This document shows, in pieces, positions 11,772-23,400 of a DNA stretch of 64,000 nucleotides. Each line of letters begins with the position of its first letter. The first letter of the stretch is position 1. Below the pieces are notes generated by a model. The model was not told where the DNA came from. It worked only from the letters and a program-made list of their open reading frames with translations, and did no database searches. The stretch comes from Neonectria sp. B-13 (Eukaryota > Ascomycota > Sordariomycetes > Hypocreales > Nectriaceae). The DNA is taken from contig NOKP01000012.1 of NCBI GenBank assembly GCA_002682825.1, positions 992,001 through 1,056,000 on the forward strand, read 5' to 3'. A program made the translations under genes and the position numbers.

Positions 11772-12161
11772 TCACTGCGAACAACACTTCTCAGACTCGC
11801 TTGCTATTTTCGGTCTTCTGACATGTTCGTCCCGCACGCACTGTCGACCATGCTCGCTCACACGCGAGTCTCCCAATATTTCATTGGCACGTTGCAATTC
11901 TTGGTTGATGTATTGCTCTGCTTTCGGACTCGGGGTAAAGGCTTCAGACCGAGCAAGCTCATTCGTTGGGTGCTCGTAGACATCTATCTTCACCATGTTG
12001 TTCTCGAGGTACATGTGAAGAAATTGGGTGCCAGCTATCCCGTTCATAAATTCATCATAGTGATCGAGTTCATCTGAATGAATCGCATTGCGGGGTTTAA
12101 GGGCTAGAGAACTAGCAATGAATAAGGTGCCTATTATCAAGGCGATCGAGAATGGCGACAT
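11772..12161 (-). CDS. Small putative secreted protein
   Basis: Frame of 129 residues starting MSPFSIALIIGTLFIASSLALKP, a good signal peptide with likely cleavage after ALA or SLA. The mature part is polar and charged (DELDHYDEFMNG, EQYINQELQRANEIL) and has three cysteines near the end. I do not recognise a family. The C-terminal end may be wrong if an intron is present. It sits next to the P450 relic on the same strand, but nothing joins them. Confidence 0.35.
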   Translation of the reverse strand: MSPFSIALIIGTLFIASSLALKPRNAIHSDELDHYDEFMNGIAGTQFLHMYLENNMVKIDVYEHPTNELARSEAFTPSPKAEQYINQELQRANEILGDSRVSEHGRQCVRDEHVRRPKIASESEKCCSQ

Positions 12162-13274
12162 GGGTGTGGTAGTTGAACTGCGACTGAGTATGAATACAAA
12201 TGCAAAGTGGTTTGACCATGTTTCCGGGGCGTTCAGCTCAGAACCTTTATAACTTGGCGGGGAATGGGCTCAGCCAGGTAAATGTCGGGTAATGCGGCAT
12301 TCCGAATCAGGACTAAGAGGGATGCTGGCTTCTCGGCAATCCATGGAAGACGAAGTTGACAGTTTGAGGCATGACTGTGGATACGAGTTTCGACACGCCA
12401 TGCGCAGCCAAGACAAGCCACAAGTAAAATCACTCTTGGTGCGTTTTATAATACGTGGACCGTCCCTTTGTGCGCTAAATTCGGCAAGTTAATGCCGTTA
12501 TGGGCCGAGGGTTTCCCTGGACTGTTGGTTGTTGGTTGTTGTACAGCTTTGACAAAAGGTCCTGACGAAACTAGCGCAGTCCGCCTAAGTAGCTCCTTGG
12601 TTCCCTTTACCATCGCTTGGAGCTTTCATGTTGCTGATATCCGTCTTCAAACACAATGTCTAGGGCTCTAGGTGTCAATATTGATCTGGGGACAACATCG
12701 AACTCAGAAACACCTACTTGAAAGAATGCGGTTCCCATTACTTTACCGAGGCGGAGGGAATTCTTCATCGGCTCAGTCGGCATCTGGGTGGGGACTCTGT
12801 TGGTTCCTAAAGTGTGGTCGGGTCTCCATGATTAACAATACCGCATATGCAGCCGGGTTGCTCTTCGACCAGCTTGTGCGGTGCCCCTGGTCATGAGTTG
12901 CTCTGGTTGTTGACTCGTTCTGACTCGTGCTGGCTGTGGCTTGAATTAGACTTATAGTCGTGGGCGTGGTTATGAATTTAGACAGTTCACGACGAACATA
13001 TCTTCTCGAAAGTAGTCTGGAGCAGTTGTAGCATGCATGGACTGACCCATGTGTTCAATCGTCTCAAAGTCTCAATTGTGCAAAAAAGTTACAACACGCG
13101 TTCTATCAAGAATATAAATGCTCATGCTCTTCGTACCACTTTACATCATGCGCCAAGACCACCTCAACCAAGTGATCATCTTCTGAGTCACCCGCGCTCG
13201 TCTTTAGGATCTGTCTCAGCCTCAGCAGCCTTCTCTGCCGTAGTTGTTGACTAAATCACCCTAGTTTCATAAAT
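12162..13274. other. Intergenic, no gene recognised
   Basis: Short frames only. A piece around 12680-12830 has a hydrophobic stretch in one frame but no start, family or splice pattern I can support. Confidence 0.4.
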
Positions 13275-14235
13275 CTACCCGCGGTAGGTGTTCCAGTAGC
13301 TGGTCATGCGAGTCTGCTGGCCAGCGGTAAACTCCTCGTAGCAAGTACTACAGACAGAAGTTAGTGATTATCCACATGTGATTCGGTTCAACGTCAACTT
13401 ACTCGTCGGAGTAGTCCATGTAGTTGTGGATAGGATCAGCACCAGTCGCGCTCGGGCACGAGTCACGACCGACGGGGCAGCCTGAAGACTGGCTAGCCGA
13501 GGCGGGAGTGTCGGAAACAAAGTCGCCGCTGCCGGTGCAGCCGCCTTGGAAGGTGTGGTAAAGACCCATCCAGTGGCCGACCTCGTGGGTGGCCGTCTTT
13601 CCGAGGTTGAAGTCGGTCTCAGTGCCGCCGGGGACGGTCTGGGCCTTGATAGAGACGCCGTCGCGGTAGAAGTCGGAGCTACCGGAGGTTACAGACGTCG
13701 GCAGGTAGGCGTATCCCAGGGAATCATCGGTCAGGCCGTATTGGAAGTAGATGTTCAGGTTGGAGTAGGTTCCCTTGCGGAGAGCCTTCTTCATGGCCAG
13801 CTCGTTGCTGTCGGCGGCCCATCCCGTGTTGACGGTTCGGTCCGTGCCGAGCAAGTTGAAGGCGACGTTGTGTGGGGCGAAGTCGGCGTTGAGAACAGCC
13901 AATTGGTCCTTCAACATCTTGTCCTATTGAATAGTCAGTTGCAGTAATGCATAGAGGGGTGGATTGGTAGTTCTTACCGTGAGGTAACCATTGGCAACCG
14001 TCTGGGACTTGGCAACAACGTGGAAGTAGACACCAACGTTGATGGTAGCGCGCGTAGTCAAGTTGCCCGACTCCTCAGCCTTGGCTTCCTGGGCAGCCAG
14101 AACCTTGGACATGCCGATGTGCTCGGCCGAGGGTTCCGAAGTACCACAGCCGAAGCGGCCACCCTCCCTCTTGGTCACTCCAGCGAAGGCCGTTGACGCG
14201 CCAAAGGCGGCGAGCAAGAGAGTCTTGATATACAT
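13275..14235 (-). CDS. Secreted metalloprotease of the M43 (pappalysin-like) family
   Basis: Extracellular zinc endopeptidase. Three exons: 14235-13978, 13923-13403 and 13347-13275. The first intron is phase 0 (GTAAGA/AATAG), the second phase 2 (GTAAGT/TGTAG). The product has 283 residues: a signal peptide (MYIKTLLLAAFGASTAFAG), a propeptide with CGTSEPS, then the catalytic domain. The zinc site HEVGHWMGLYH lies near residues 199-209 (HExxHxxGxxH), and the Met-turn is NYMDYSDD. Several cysteines flank it (GGCTGSGD, SSGCPVGRDSCP), as expected for disulfides. The last exon completes the typical ending EEFTAGQQTRM. Length and layout match fungal MEP1-type proteases, which are secreted to digest protein and, in some pathogens, act on host tissue. 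Confidence 0.93.
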
Positions 14236-15734
14236 GATGCTTGTGGATACTGGAGATAGACGATCAAAAGGGTGAGGGATACAACACTGAAGAGACTGGT
14301 TTGATGTGCAAGTCTGTTGTAACCTTAGTCTTGGGATACCTCGGGTCTTTATAGATTCTGTTCACAACCAGAAACCCTCGTCGAGGCATCCTTGCCAAGT
14401 GTCTATTCCAGAACCGTCGGATAGACCTGCTGCCTATCTCCTATCCGGAGTTCTCGAGTCTCAAAACCCTTGCCCCCAGCAGTTCTCAGTGTGAAAGTCC
14501 CCGGCTAATCATCTGCCCATTGATCCTATCGTTATGAACATCACACCGAAATACGGATCCAGTGACGCAATTGGATACAGCACTTAAAGTACGGTGGCCG
14601 TCGGAGCTACTAAGCATTATGAGAAGGTCGCCAATGCAAGAATACGGACTAGCTTGGTCTAAAGTTCCTCTCTAGAAGGATCGGACAAAACATAGGTGGG
14701 AAGTGCATGTCCGGCCGCTTTAAATCACGAGCAATGGGTCGAGGCATATGGAGCTCAGCCGCGGCATCTGCGTTTCCCACCCTTTTCTTCGTCCGCACAT
14801 TCCTAAAGGAGACGCGGAATTGTGCACTGGCCTCTGCGTCTCAAAACGGGGCCAGGGGTAAGGGCAGATCCGGAGCAGCTCGGCACGTAATGAAACGGTC
14901 CAACGCTGTATTCAAGTATATCTAGTACTAATTTATGCAGCTAAAATAAGGTAGTAAGCTTACCTTTACACATCAAGCATAAATGATATCGTATTCCCTA
15001 ATTTACAAATGACCATGACATTCGTCGATAAGACCGCCGCCGACGATCGGCATTGATGTCCTGCCTAATGCGTCCATCGTCGGAACTGTTACTGGAAACC
15101 CCGGCCGAGCCACCCGATTGGATTAAGCCTTAAAGGCTATTCCTACATCCCGGTGCTAATGTCAGCGCGGTTATCAGGATCGTTACATTCGGCTGTTAAC
15201 TTCTCCATTGGGCCACAGGAGACACTGGCTCCGGTTCACTTAGCGGCTTTCACTCGGGTACTTTTGCGCAGTTCTATAGTCGAGACAGTCGGTGGAGAAT
15301 GACGATAGGGCAGATGCCTTGTACAAAGGTGGTCGGCTGATTCCGATGGGTAATCATAGTCTACGACGGACCCAATTACCCCGATGCTCGCTGCACTTAC
15401 GATTGTAATGATCGGCTTGTTCGTCCGAGGCAAATAATCAGGAATAAGGAAAGAATGCCCCTTCGCTTAGACTTTGAAGGTGTGATGGATTTGTTAATCC
15501 CCCTCTCGATGATGCGCTTCGTCGGAAGCACGAGGTCCCGGGTAGTTCTAACATTAGGCAACTACTCCACGTTCCCCATTCAGTTCCGTTGATGCAAGTG
15601 TGAGAGTAAGTTACTTCAACAATACATAGTACTACAAAGATGCAGTGGTTTTTTTTGTACTGAACGCCCCTATAAGAAAATAAATCCTCAGTCCTTGCAC
15701 AGCTTATTGTTCCCATGAAGAGTAAGGTGGATGA
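14236..15734. other. Intergenic, no gene recognised
   Basis: This holds the metalloprotease promoter and the 3' side of the Zn2Cys6 gene. A small minus-strand frame at 15236-15433 has a hydrophobic stretch but no recognisable family. Confidence 0.45.
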
Positions 15735-17833
15735 TTAAAATTGAGTGTAGGTAAAATCAAGTGCAGTACCCCCACTCCAAGTGTCGGTGGGACTGAAATA
15801 TTCCATCATAGTGGCCTCCTGGAACATCCTCTCTGAATCTTCTTCTATTGACCAGGACAGCGGTTCCCACAACGTTGGATCCTGGGCTACCATATAATCA
15901 GAGGGTAAAGGCTCTTCTATGATTGGCACGGCAGTAGACTGGGCGGTGCTGCCTTCAGTGACCTGGCCATTCCCACCAGCCTGGTTGGGGCTTTTGTGTT
16001 GTCTCCGCCGAACGTGAACTTTGCCCAGCAATGGAACTCTCACGTTGAGACTAGCGTCTGTTCGAGACAAGTCACTCTTGTTGAGAAGTTCAATCAGACT
16101 GCGGATCGTTGGAATGGCTTGTTTGGAATAGTCCGAGTTGGGCTCGTTTACTGTCGACTCCATGGTTTTGACGACTTCTTCCGCCAAGGATTTCGCCCTC
16201 TGTGACGAAGTTTCGGGCAACAACGACTGCACCGTTGAAGTTGAGCTGAAGTCAACAAGAAGCAGAATGACCACTGCCGTGAAGACTTGTAGGTCTAGTA
16301 GTCGCCGAAGGAAGAAGCCGCTCGGCAGCATGGGACAGAGCTTGACGTATCTCCGGATCAAAGCTGAGCATGCCTCGGTGCAAGCTCCACGACAGTAGGA
16401 CGCTTGCGGAGATGGCCCCGGGCGTAGACTCAGCGGTGCATGTACGCGCATGGTAATGTAACTATGAAAGTACTGCATCATGAGAGCAGGCATGCTCGGC
16501 GGTTGTGGCTCCCACCAGTCCGGGCTCGTCGAGACCAGATCACGCAGCTCGACGTCCAGTTTCGAGATCTTTTCGTAGAGTTCGGCATCAGACAAGACTT
16601 TAGCCTGTGTGTCGCTTACATCCTGGAGTTGAACGGCGATATGGGATAGTCGGGAAACGTACGAAGCGGCGGATGGGTTTCCATTGGTGACTGGAGCTTT
16701 CAGCATTCCATGGTAATGCCTCGTAGCCGAAGGGAATGCAAAGAGCAGCGAATTGAATTTATCCATGGAGCACAAGCATTCCCACAACGTTGACCTGCCT
16801 TCATCTGTTGCGCGGTGGAAGCCTAGGAGCTCAGCGAGGGCTATGGTCCGGCGTAATTGCAGCCAGCCTTTGAGGAAGTTTCCTCGAGCATGGTAACTGT
16901 ATCCAGGTCAAAACTTAGTGAATGTGCGGCTTGCAAGAAAGACAAATATGCTTACAGTCGAACGAGGAGTGAGTTGGTCTCAATACCCTCAAGAGTACCT
17001 GAAAGCGCCTCTCGCGCGACGATGGTTCTCTCCACGGCCTCGGCCACAGCCATGGAAAAGCGAGAAGTATTAGTAGACCACCGCAACATGAACCCATCGC
17101 TTGCGGCTTCCCTCGGCATCTGTTCGACTGTGATGGCAATTGATAGAATCCAGGAAGCAAGACTGACTGGATCGACGGTCGCTTGCTTCATGTCTTCATA
17201 TTGCGCTAGGATATCGTCACCGGACTTACTCATCGAGGCCACAGGAATGATGAAATGAAGAACTGATTGCCATCCGGACGCATGACCTGCAAACACAGCC
17301 ACGTCCTCTTTCGAGGGTATGAGCGGCTGGAGAGCAGCTCTGGCCGTATCTGAGAGATGGGCGAGCGCTTTGCGGGCGCGCAACTCCTGGACGTTGCCGT
17401 TGTTGTGGTTGTCCGAGCTGATGAGGTTGTTGTTGAAGAGCGAGTTGAGATACGTGGGTGGCTCCATCATGGGAACATCCGAGACCTGAGATTCGGTGTC
17501 TGTGCCTGCATCGGAGCTCAAGGGATCGTCCTGGATCACCGTCGGCGAGGCTGTAACCCGGCTTCCCAAGCTGGAGTCGTGGTTATACACAGCTTCCGTG
17601 AGCCGGGCGACTTGCTGCTCCAGGCGCGAGACGCGGTCCCGGGTGGCGGTCCGCCGAACAGACGTCGACGGCGAGGCGAAGACCTGCGCGACACACTTGG
17701 ATCCTCGTTCCTCGCATCGTCGACACGTCGACTGGTGCTCCGACGTCCAGGAACAGGCTACCTTGCGCCGGCGACACTCGGTGCAGGATTTGGTGCCCTT
17801 GCGAGCTTTTCGAGGAATGCATTCATTTGGCAT
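15735..17833 (-). CDS. Zn2Cys6 transcription factor with fungal-specific regulatory domain
   Basis: Nuclear DNA-binding regulator. Two exons (17833-16956 and 16896-15735) are joined across a 59-bp phase-2 intron (GTAAGC/TACAG), giving about 679 residues. Near residues 17-44 the six-cysteine cluster CTECRRRKVACSWTSEHQ..C..C......C has C-x2-C-x6-C-x9-C-x2-C-x6-C spacing. A short coiled-coil-like stretch (RVSRLEQQVARLTEAV) follows, as for dimerisation. The middle-homology region spans most of the rest, and the sequence LYHARGNFLKGWLQLRRTIA at the exon join is typical of it. The start ATG lies just upstream of the cluster. It is divergently transcribed from the membrane protein gene at 18346 across about 510 bp, so that gene is a natural target candidate. 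Confidence 0.88.
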
Positions 17834-18100
17834 GTCGAACTGATGACGGCGGGTCCGATATTTAGACGAGGCCGGGTGAGATCGTGTTGGCTTGGTGCTT
17901 TGAGGCGACGGGATTGGTTCGTTGGGTGGCGTTGCGGCTTGGGGCCGTGAATGAGCGGAGGTTATCGTGCAGGAAGAACCGAAGATAGTGGTTCTTGGCA
18001 AACAAGGCAGAATCATCGGGGAGAAGATGGCTCACACTAACACGTGGGACCTCCGAATATTAATCCTAAACACCAACGCATGTACGACCCACTGTTTTTC

Positions 18101-18145
18101 GTCCGCGGACATCTTCTTCGTCCGAGGACATGCTGCTCGTCCGAG
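18101..18145. promoter_or_regulatory. Three CGG-type repeats with 19-bp period in a divergent promoter
   Basis: GTCCGCGGAC at 18101-18110 is a perfect palindrome. GTCCGAGGAC follows at 18120-18129 and GTCCGAG at 18139-18145, so repeat starts are exactly 19 bp apart. Inverted CGG half sites are the usual targets of Zn2Cys6 factors, and one such factor is encoded by the neighbouring gene. Binding is inferred, not shown. Confidence 0.4.
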
Positions 18146-18345
18146 ATTCGCCCCTAAAGCTCGAGGAGCGGCCAGTCTCGACCAACAAATGCATTTCCTT
18201 TAAATACTCCATCATCACTTGTATGAATTGATAGCAGATTGCATCCAACTATCAGGCTCTCAATCTGGTATGGTGTAGCCTTGTCCCACTCCTTCGACCG
18301 ATTACACCACCGCGCCACAACCGTCTCAGTCTTTACCACCCAACC

Positions 18346-19313
18346 ATGTCGTCCTTGACAAGAGGAGTAAGTCCTTTCTCCCACTAAACACCGCCTAATA
18401 GCAACAAGCCACTAATGCTCTCGTCATCAAGAACGCTATTGTCGGCGGAATACCGACCGTTCCCCTCGACGTCCCCATCTCTGCCGTGTTCCTAGCACTC
18501 TACCTAGCAGGCGCTGCACTCAACATAACCATCTTTACAACCAACAAGCGACGAGGCCACAAATTCGTCATCTCTCTCCTACTCAACGGATTCTGCGTCA
18601 TTCGGATCCTGACATGCAGCATGCGCATGGCCTGGGCCACCCACCTGACAAACTCGTCCATCGTCATCGTCGCCCAGGTCTTCAATAGCGCCGGAATCAT
18701 CCTCATCTACATCATCAACCTGGTCTTCGCGCAGCGCATCCTTCGTGCTCGACAACCAGCCATCGGATGGCTCCCTGTGCTGGGAGTCTTCTTCAAGGCC
18801 TTTTATGCCTCCATCGTTGGCTCATTGATCATGGGAATCATTGCACTTGCTCTGTTGGTCACCACCACCAGCCCGACAACGATTGCAGCGTGTCGTGACG
18901 TTCAACTGGCATCGATAACCTTCCTCCTGGTTCTGACAACCCTACCACTGCTTTTCCTTACCATTGCGTATGTGCTCCCGGCACCAGCAAACAGGGAGGA
19001 GTTCGGTCAGGGCACAATGGCCCACAAGGTGATCATCTTGATACTATCAACATGCCTCTCCATCACGATCGCTGGGTACAAGGCTGGCGCAGCGTGGGAT
19101 GTACGTCCACTGACCAACCCAGGTTGGTTCGATTCAAAGCCTGCGTTTTACGTGTTTGGCTTTACGCTGGAGATTTTCATCTTGACTCTGCTCATTTCAA
19201 CTCGGGTTGACAGACGATTCCATGTTCCAGATGGGTGCACGGGACCGGGCGACTATTCTCGAAGGATTCTGAGTAGTTCAGCAGGGGAGGAAAGCAAGGG
19301 CTCAGCTGTCTAA
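18346..19313 (+). CDS. Multi-pass membrane protein, DUF3112-like
   Basis: A first exon of seven codons (MSSLTRG, 18346-18366) joins across a 35-bp intron (GTAAGT/AATAG) to 18402-19313, giving 310 residues. About seven hydrophobic helices are visible, among them LALYLAGAALNITIFTT, GIILIYIINLVFAQRIL, IVGSLIMGIIALALLV and FLLVLTTLPLLFLTIAYVL. The stretch following the third helix (NLVFAQRILRARQP) and the overall pattern resemble the DUF3112 family of fungal proteins, of unknown function. The C-terminal tail is polar. It is divergent from the Zn2Cys6 gene. The very short intron is at the low end for fungi; a start inside the second exon is possible but would remove part of the conserved N-terminus. 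Confidence 0.72.
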
Positions 19314-19350
19314 AGTGGGCAATGCTGTATTGCATAGTAGCGGTCGAACG

Positions 19351-19435
19351 CTGGGGCCTAGATAGAAGTGTAAGATAGTAGTGTATGATAGGAGTGTATG
19401 ATAGGAGTGCATGAGAGAATGTATGTAAGGCAGTC
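19351..19435 (+). repeat. Short tandem repeat 3' of the membrane protein gene
   Basis: Imperfect copies of a 15-bp unit (gtgtatgataggagt) occur about three times near 19380-19410, just after the sequence ctggggcctaga-tagaagtgta. The same leading sequence recurs at 34728-34750, followed there too by gtatgatatgatag and aaggcagt. Confidence 0.55.
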
Positions 19436-20421
19436 ATTATAGGCGAGGCCCATTCTAAAGCAATGTTCACGCATGTTTGAGCACTATTCGTCAGTTTCAA
19501 CAACAACCTAAAGGTCCCAGGGCCAAACACTTGACACGTTTCCCCTTTCTTTTATGATTCTGCTGTAGATAAGCACTATACAGGTCTTAACTGCCAATCC
19601 CTAGGTGTCCATAATTCATCCGATTCCTCCTTTACTTCCTAGCCCTTCATGCCAATTACCTGCATTTATTTTCTTGGGCGGGGTCTTCACCAAGTGCGCC
19701 TCTCATCCTCGAACCGGTTTGTAACTAACAATGACACAAACAGCAATACAACCGCGATTTTAGTCAACAATGCTCGAATGTTTGTAACTAAATCCTTCGA
19801 GATTAGTTTCTACGTCAAAACCCACTTCGGAATAAACAATATAGCCGAAAGTCATTCCCAAAATGCATTCCTTCCCTTTGTCGGTTGTGTTGTGCGCATC
19901 AACTGTGGCCGATCCAGCAATCGGCTCTTGGAGTCGCCTAGGTCGTTTGGTTCCCCTACGTAACCTTGACTGACACATTGTCACCGTTGCTTGGGTTTGC
20001 GCTGGACTAACCACAAAAGGGACGAATCCTTGCTTGTGCAGATTGTCCTCACCGAAAGGGCTTTCGCCCATGCAAGCCAACCAGCACATAACTGCGTCGG
20101 AAGCTCAGCCCCAGAGACCTGGACCAATTGTTGCTCAGCAGTCAGCAACTATCACTTGGGGCTGAGCCGTTGATCCACTCCACCTTGAATCAAGTTACTT
20201 GACACGCTCCCCATTTTTGTTTCCTTCCGCTAGCATGGTGCAATGCAGACAGGCTATTATTGCAGTGCAACCCATATATTTCAACTGAACAACTCACCTG
20301 CACTTAATCTGACTCGTCTTGAAAATACATACTCCATTTGCAACGCCGTCTCTGGTAACAAACATTGCGGCCGTCATCTTCTAACGCTCCGTACGAGTCT
20401 CCTCACGGGTGGCGGATCCGA
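19436..20421. other. Intergenic, no gene recognised
   Basis: Only short frames. The right end is the upstream region of the ubiquitin-like/CorA-like gene. Confidence 0.45.
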
Positions 20422-23400
20422 ATGGAAACGACAAGCCCGCCGCCTCAAGAGGCGGTCCACTTCAAAGATGCTGTCGGCAGAAAGTTCAACTTCCCATTTC
20501 ACTTGGTGCAAACCTGGGCTGTCAGTCTGCTAGGCACTCGCTTATCGCACAATCGGGCCTGACTTTGATCATTAGGGCGTGGAACAGCTAATCAAAGAAG
20601 CCTTTCTACATGTCGAAGGATTGGGACCGCACGTCAACGATGGACATTACGATTTAATGAGTCCGGACGACACAATCATTCTCCCTTCGACATGGGAGAG
20701 CGTCATTCAGCCTGGGTGGGCCATATCAATGAAAATGTGGCCTATGAATGATCCCCGGCCTCCAGGCTTTCATGGTCATGGTAGGCCTAATCAACCTCCT
20801 GTCATGGGACACAGAGGTCCTCCAACAGGCGCCTTTCGACCTGGTCAAGCTCCCGGAACGGTGCCTCCATTCCCTCCTCCTCCTCCTCGTCCCGGTACCC
20901 GTCCGCCTGGTCAAGTTCCACCGCCTATGCCTCCTGGTAAAAAGATCCCAGTCAAGACGAACAAGCCGTCTTCCGCGACCTTGCTTTCCTGGATGGCAGG
21001 GAAACCTAGCAAATCAAATAAGAAGTCAAAGAAGACAGCAACTGTACCTGGAATACCGCCATCATCTCGGCCCGGAAGGGTAGATGTACTACCCGATCAT
21101 CCATCATTTCCTCCTCCGATAATGATTTCAGACGACGATAGCAGTGGGACATCAAGCTCTTGGTTGACAGATTCCAGCTCCAAAGAGCGCAATGCTCGCC
21201 GACATGCCCGAAAGTTGGAGTTGGTCATCGTGGCGAGACAACGACCTCAAGGCTTCGGGGTGATCCGCCACCCAACAATTGCTATTCTGGAGAAGAATCC
21301 TCTCCCACAGAGCTTTTGTTCGGCTCGCCTCTATCAAGACGAAAGGGATGAGGGAGTGATTTCTCTCGACCTCACGAGCTGCAACCCAATTCGGGCGGGG
21401 TGTGAGGGGACAGAACATGTGAGATGGCTGTGCGTTGTGACTCTTCCCTCAAGCCGGGCGTGACCTAACACCAAGCTCTAGGGATGTGACAAGCGATATC
21501 ATGGACATTGAGGAATTCGAGGTAATTCTTATCACTTCGTACAATTCAATCGGGTGGTAACATCGTGCTTAGAACATAGCTCTGAACCGGGAAGGCCTCG
21601 CAGTTAAGCAAGACGCCCGGCTTGCATTGGAAGCTCTTTTCAGGGTCGTACGGGATAAGAAGCTGTCGAAAAGCCACAACAGCTGGTACATGAAACCTGG
21701 GACCGTCATAAGATGTGATGTCGACTCTGGTGGAAAGACCATGGCATCTGCCACATTTATCTCGGTCCCGCACCTCCAAGTCGCCTCGCTCAATCGCACC
21801 TTCAAAGCCAAGTACCGAAAGGGGGAATGCGTTCCTCGCCGATTGCATGAGACACTTGACCCTTTTGCAACTTCGTACGACCGAGACAAGAATCAGATCT
21901 TCAGGAAGCAGGAAGGTGCAGGCTCTGATAAGATCCTGTGGGTCAGCGAGACCTGGTTCTTGATAGTTGACTCTGGTATGTATCTCAATAACCTTTGCGA
22001 ACTGCACATTCTCACTGATTTGTTGATATCCTTACGTATGGCGGCAAGCAAACGGCTCTGAGTGACAACATCGAGATCAGGGAGCATCGTGCTGGCAAGC
22101 GTGACGATCGAGTCGTCCAAGTCACCAAGGATTCTCTGCAATTCCAGATCCCGCTTAGTCGGTGTGAGACCTTTTTTGTGAGCTTAACTATTTCCCTTGC
22201 CGAATTCATGTCTGGAGATTCATGAGTAGCTAAAGCGATGCAGGATCTTCAATCGTCAATCCGCGACCAAATCTTTGTGCTGGAGTACCAAGACGAAGAT
22301 ACCATCCCTGACTTCGAATTGACCGACAGCAACGGGGAAGTATTCTCAGCCAAGACCTGGTCATATCTTGTCCAGAAGACAGATCAGTCGTTGATTCGAA
22401 CAACGATAAAATGGATCTTGTCAGATGATGCATCTGGATCTGGTAGCAGCAAGGCATCCAGGACTGACAGCGAGAGCATCTATTCAGCCCCGAAGCGTGC
22501 CAAACCCATATCTTCTTTCCTCAATGAAGGTCATGATCGACTAGCTACTTCCTCACAGCGCACTTCTATGGATGTGCCTGAAAATGACTTCTTCAGTATC
22601 CAAAAAGTATCCTCGGGACATCAAGATGCAGGTATGTGGCAATGACATCCGTGAGAGGTCTTCGGAGTGGAGAGTAAGCTGAAAGAGGTTGGGCCTTGTA
22701 ATTACCTGCAACGTACCAATCTCTCGATTAACCCCAGAAGGGAGAAACCCGAGGGCGGATACAGTTTGCTGAAGGAGACTAACACTGCTTATAGGCCCAG
22801 AATTCCAGATCCCAGACCTAAATCCAAAGGTCCCGCCGTTCCTAGGCTGGAGCATTCTGAAAACGAGCAGCAGCACGCCAACTCTGAGCGCAAAATTTGA
22901 CGATCTGCGAGAGAGTATACGCATTTGCCTATCTCACACAGAAACTGCCCTGGCAGAAGACCAGCATCCGATCGTTACCAAACTGCAACAGGATTTTCCA
23001 ACTCTAAACAACGACCCCGATAGAATCGAGGTTAGTTTCAACAGCATCGAGCCCAGGATTCGTTCCTTTGGAAAGACCAAGATAGAACACGGCGGTGGGC
23101 AAGAGTTTGGATTTCTCAGCGACAAAACCTTGTCGCTTTACACAAGCTTCGTCTCAGTCTCGATCCGAACGCTTGAGGCATTTACGCCCAAGGACTTTGC
23201 CTCTCCTGTTGTCACAAAGTACTGTAACGCTCTTTGGAATGGACTCGAGGTAAGAACGATATGTTTTCGCCCTAAAAATGCGAGGAGGAAAGCAATCTGA
23301 CCGTGTTGTCTAGCCACCGAGGCCGCGACAGATCGAGGACGGTCCCCCAAGATGGGTCCTTAGCCTTGAGCCGACACCCGGCCCTGGATTCGAATACGTC

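Noticed and set aside
13546..13947. 133-residue plus-strand frame
   Set aside because: Antisense of the metalloprotease catalytic domain; Val/Gly-rich by complementarity.
17357..17950. 197-residue plus-strand frame
   Set aside because: Antisense of the Zn2Cys6 DNA-binding region; the cysteine cluster on the minus strand is decisive.
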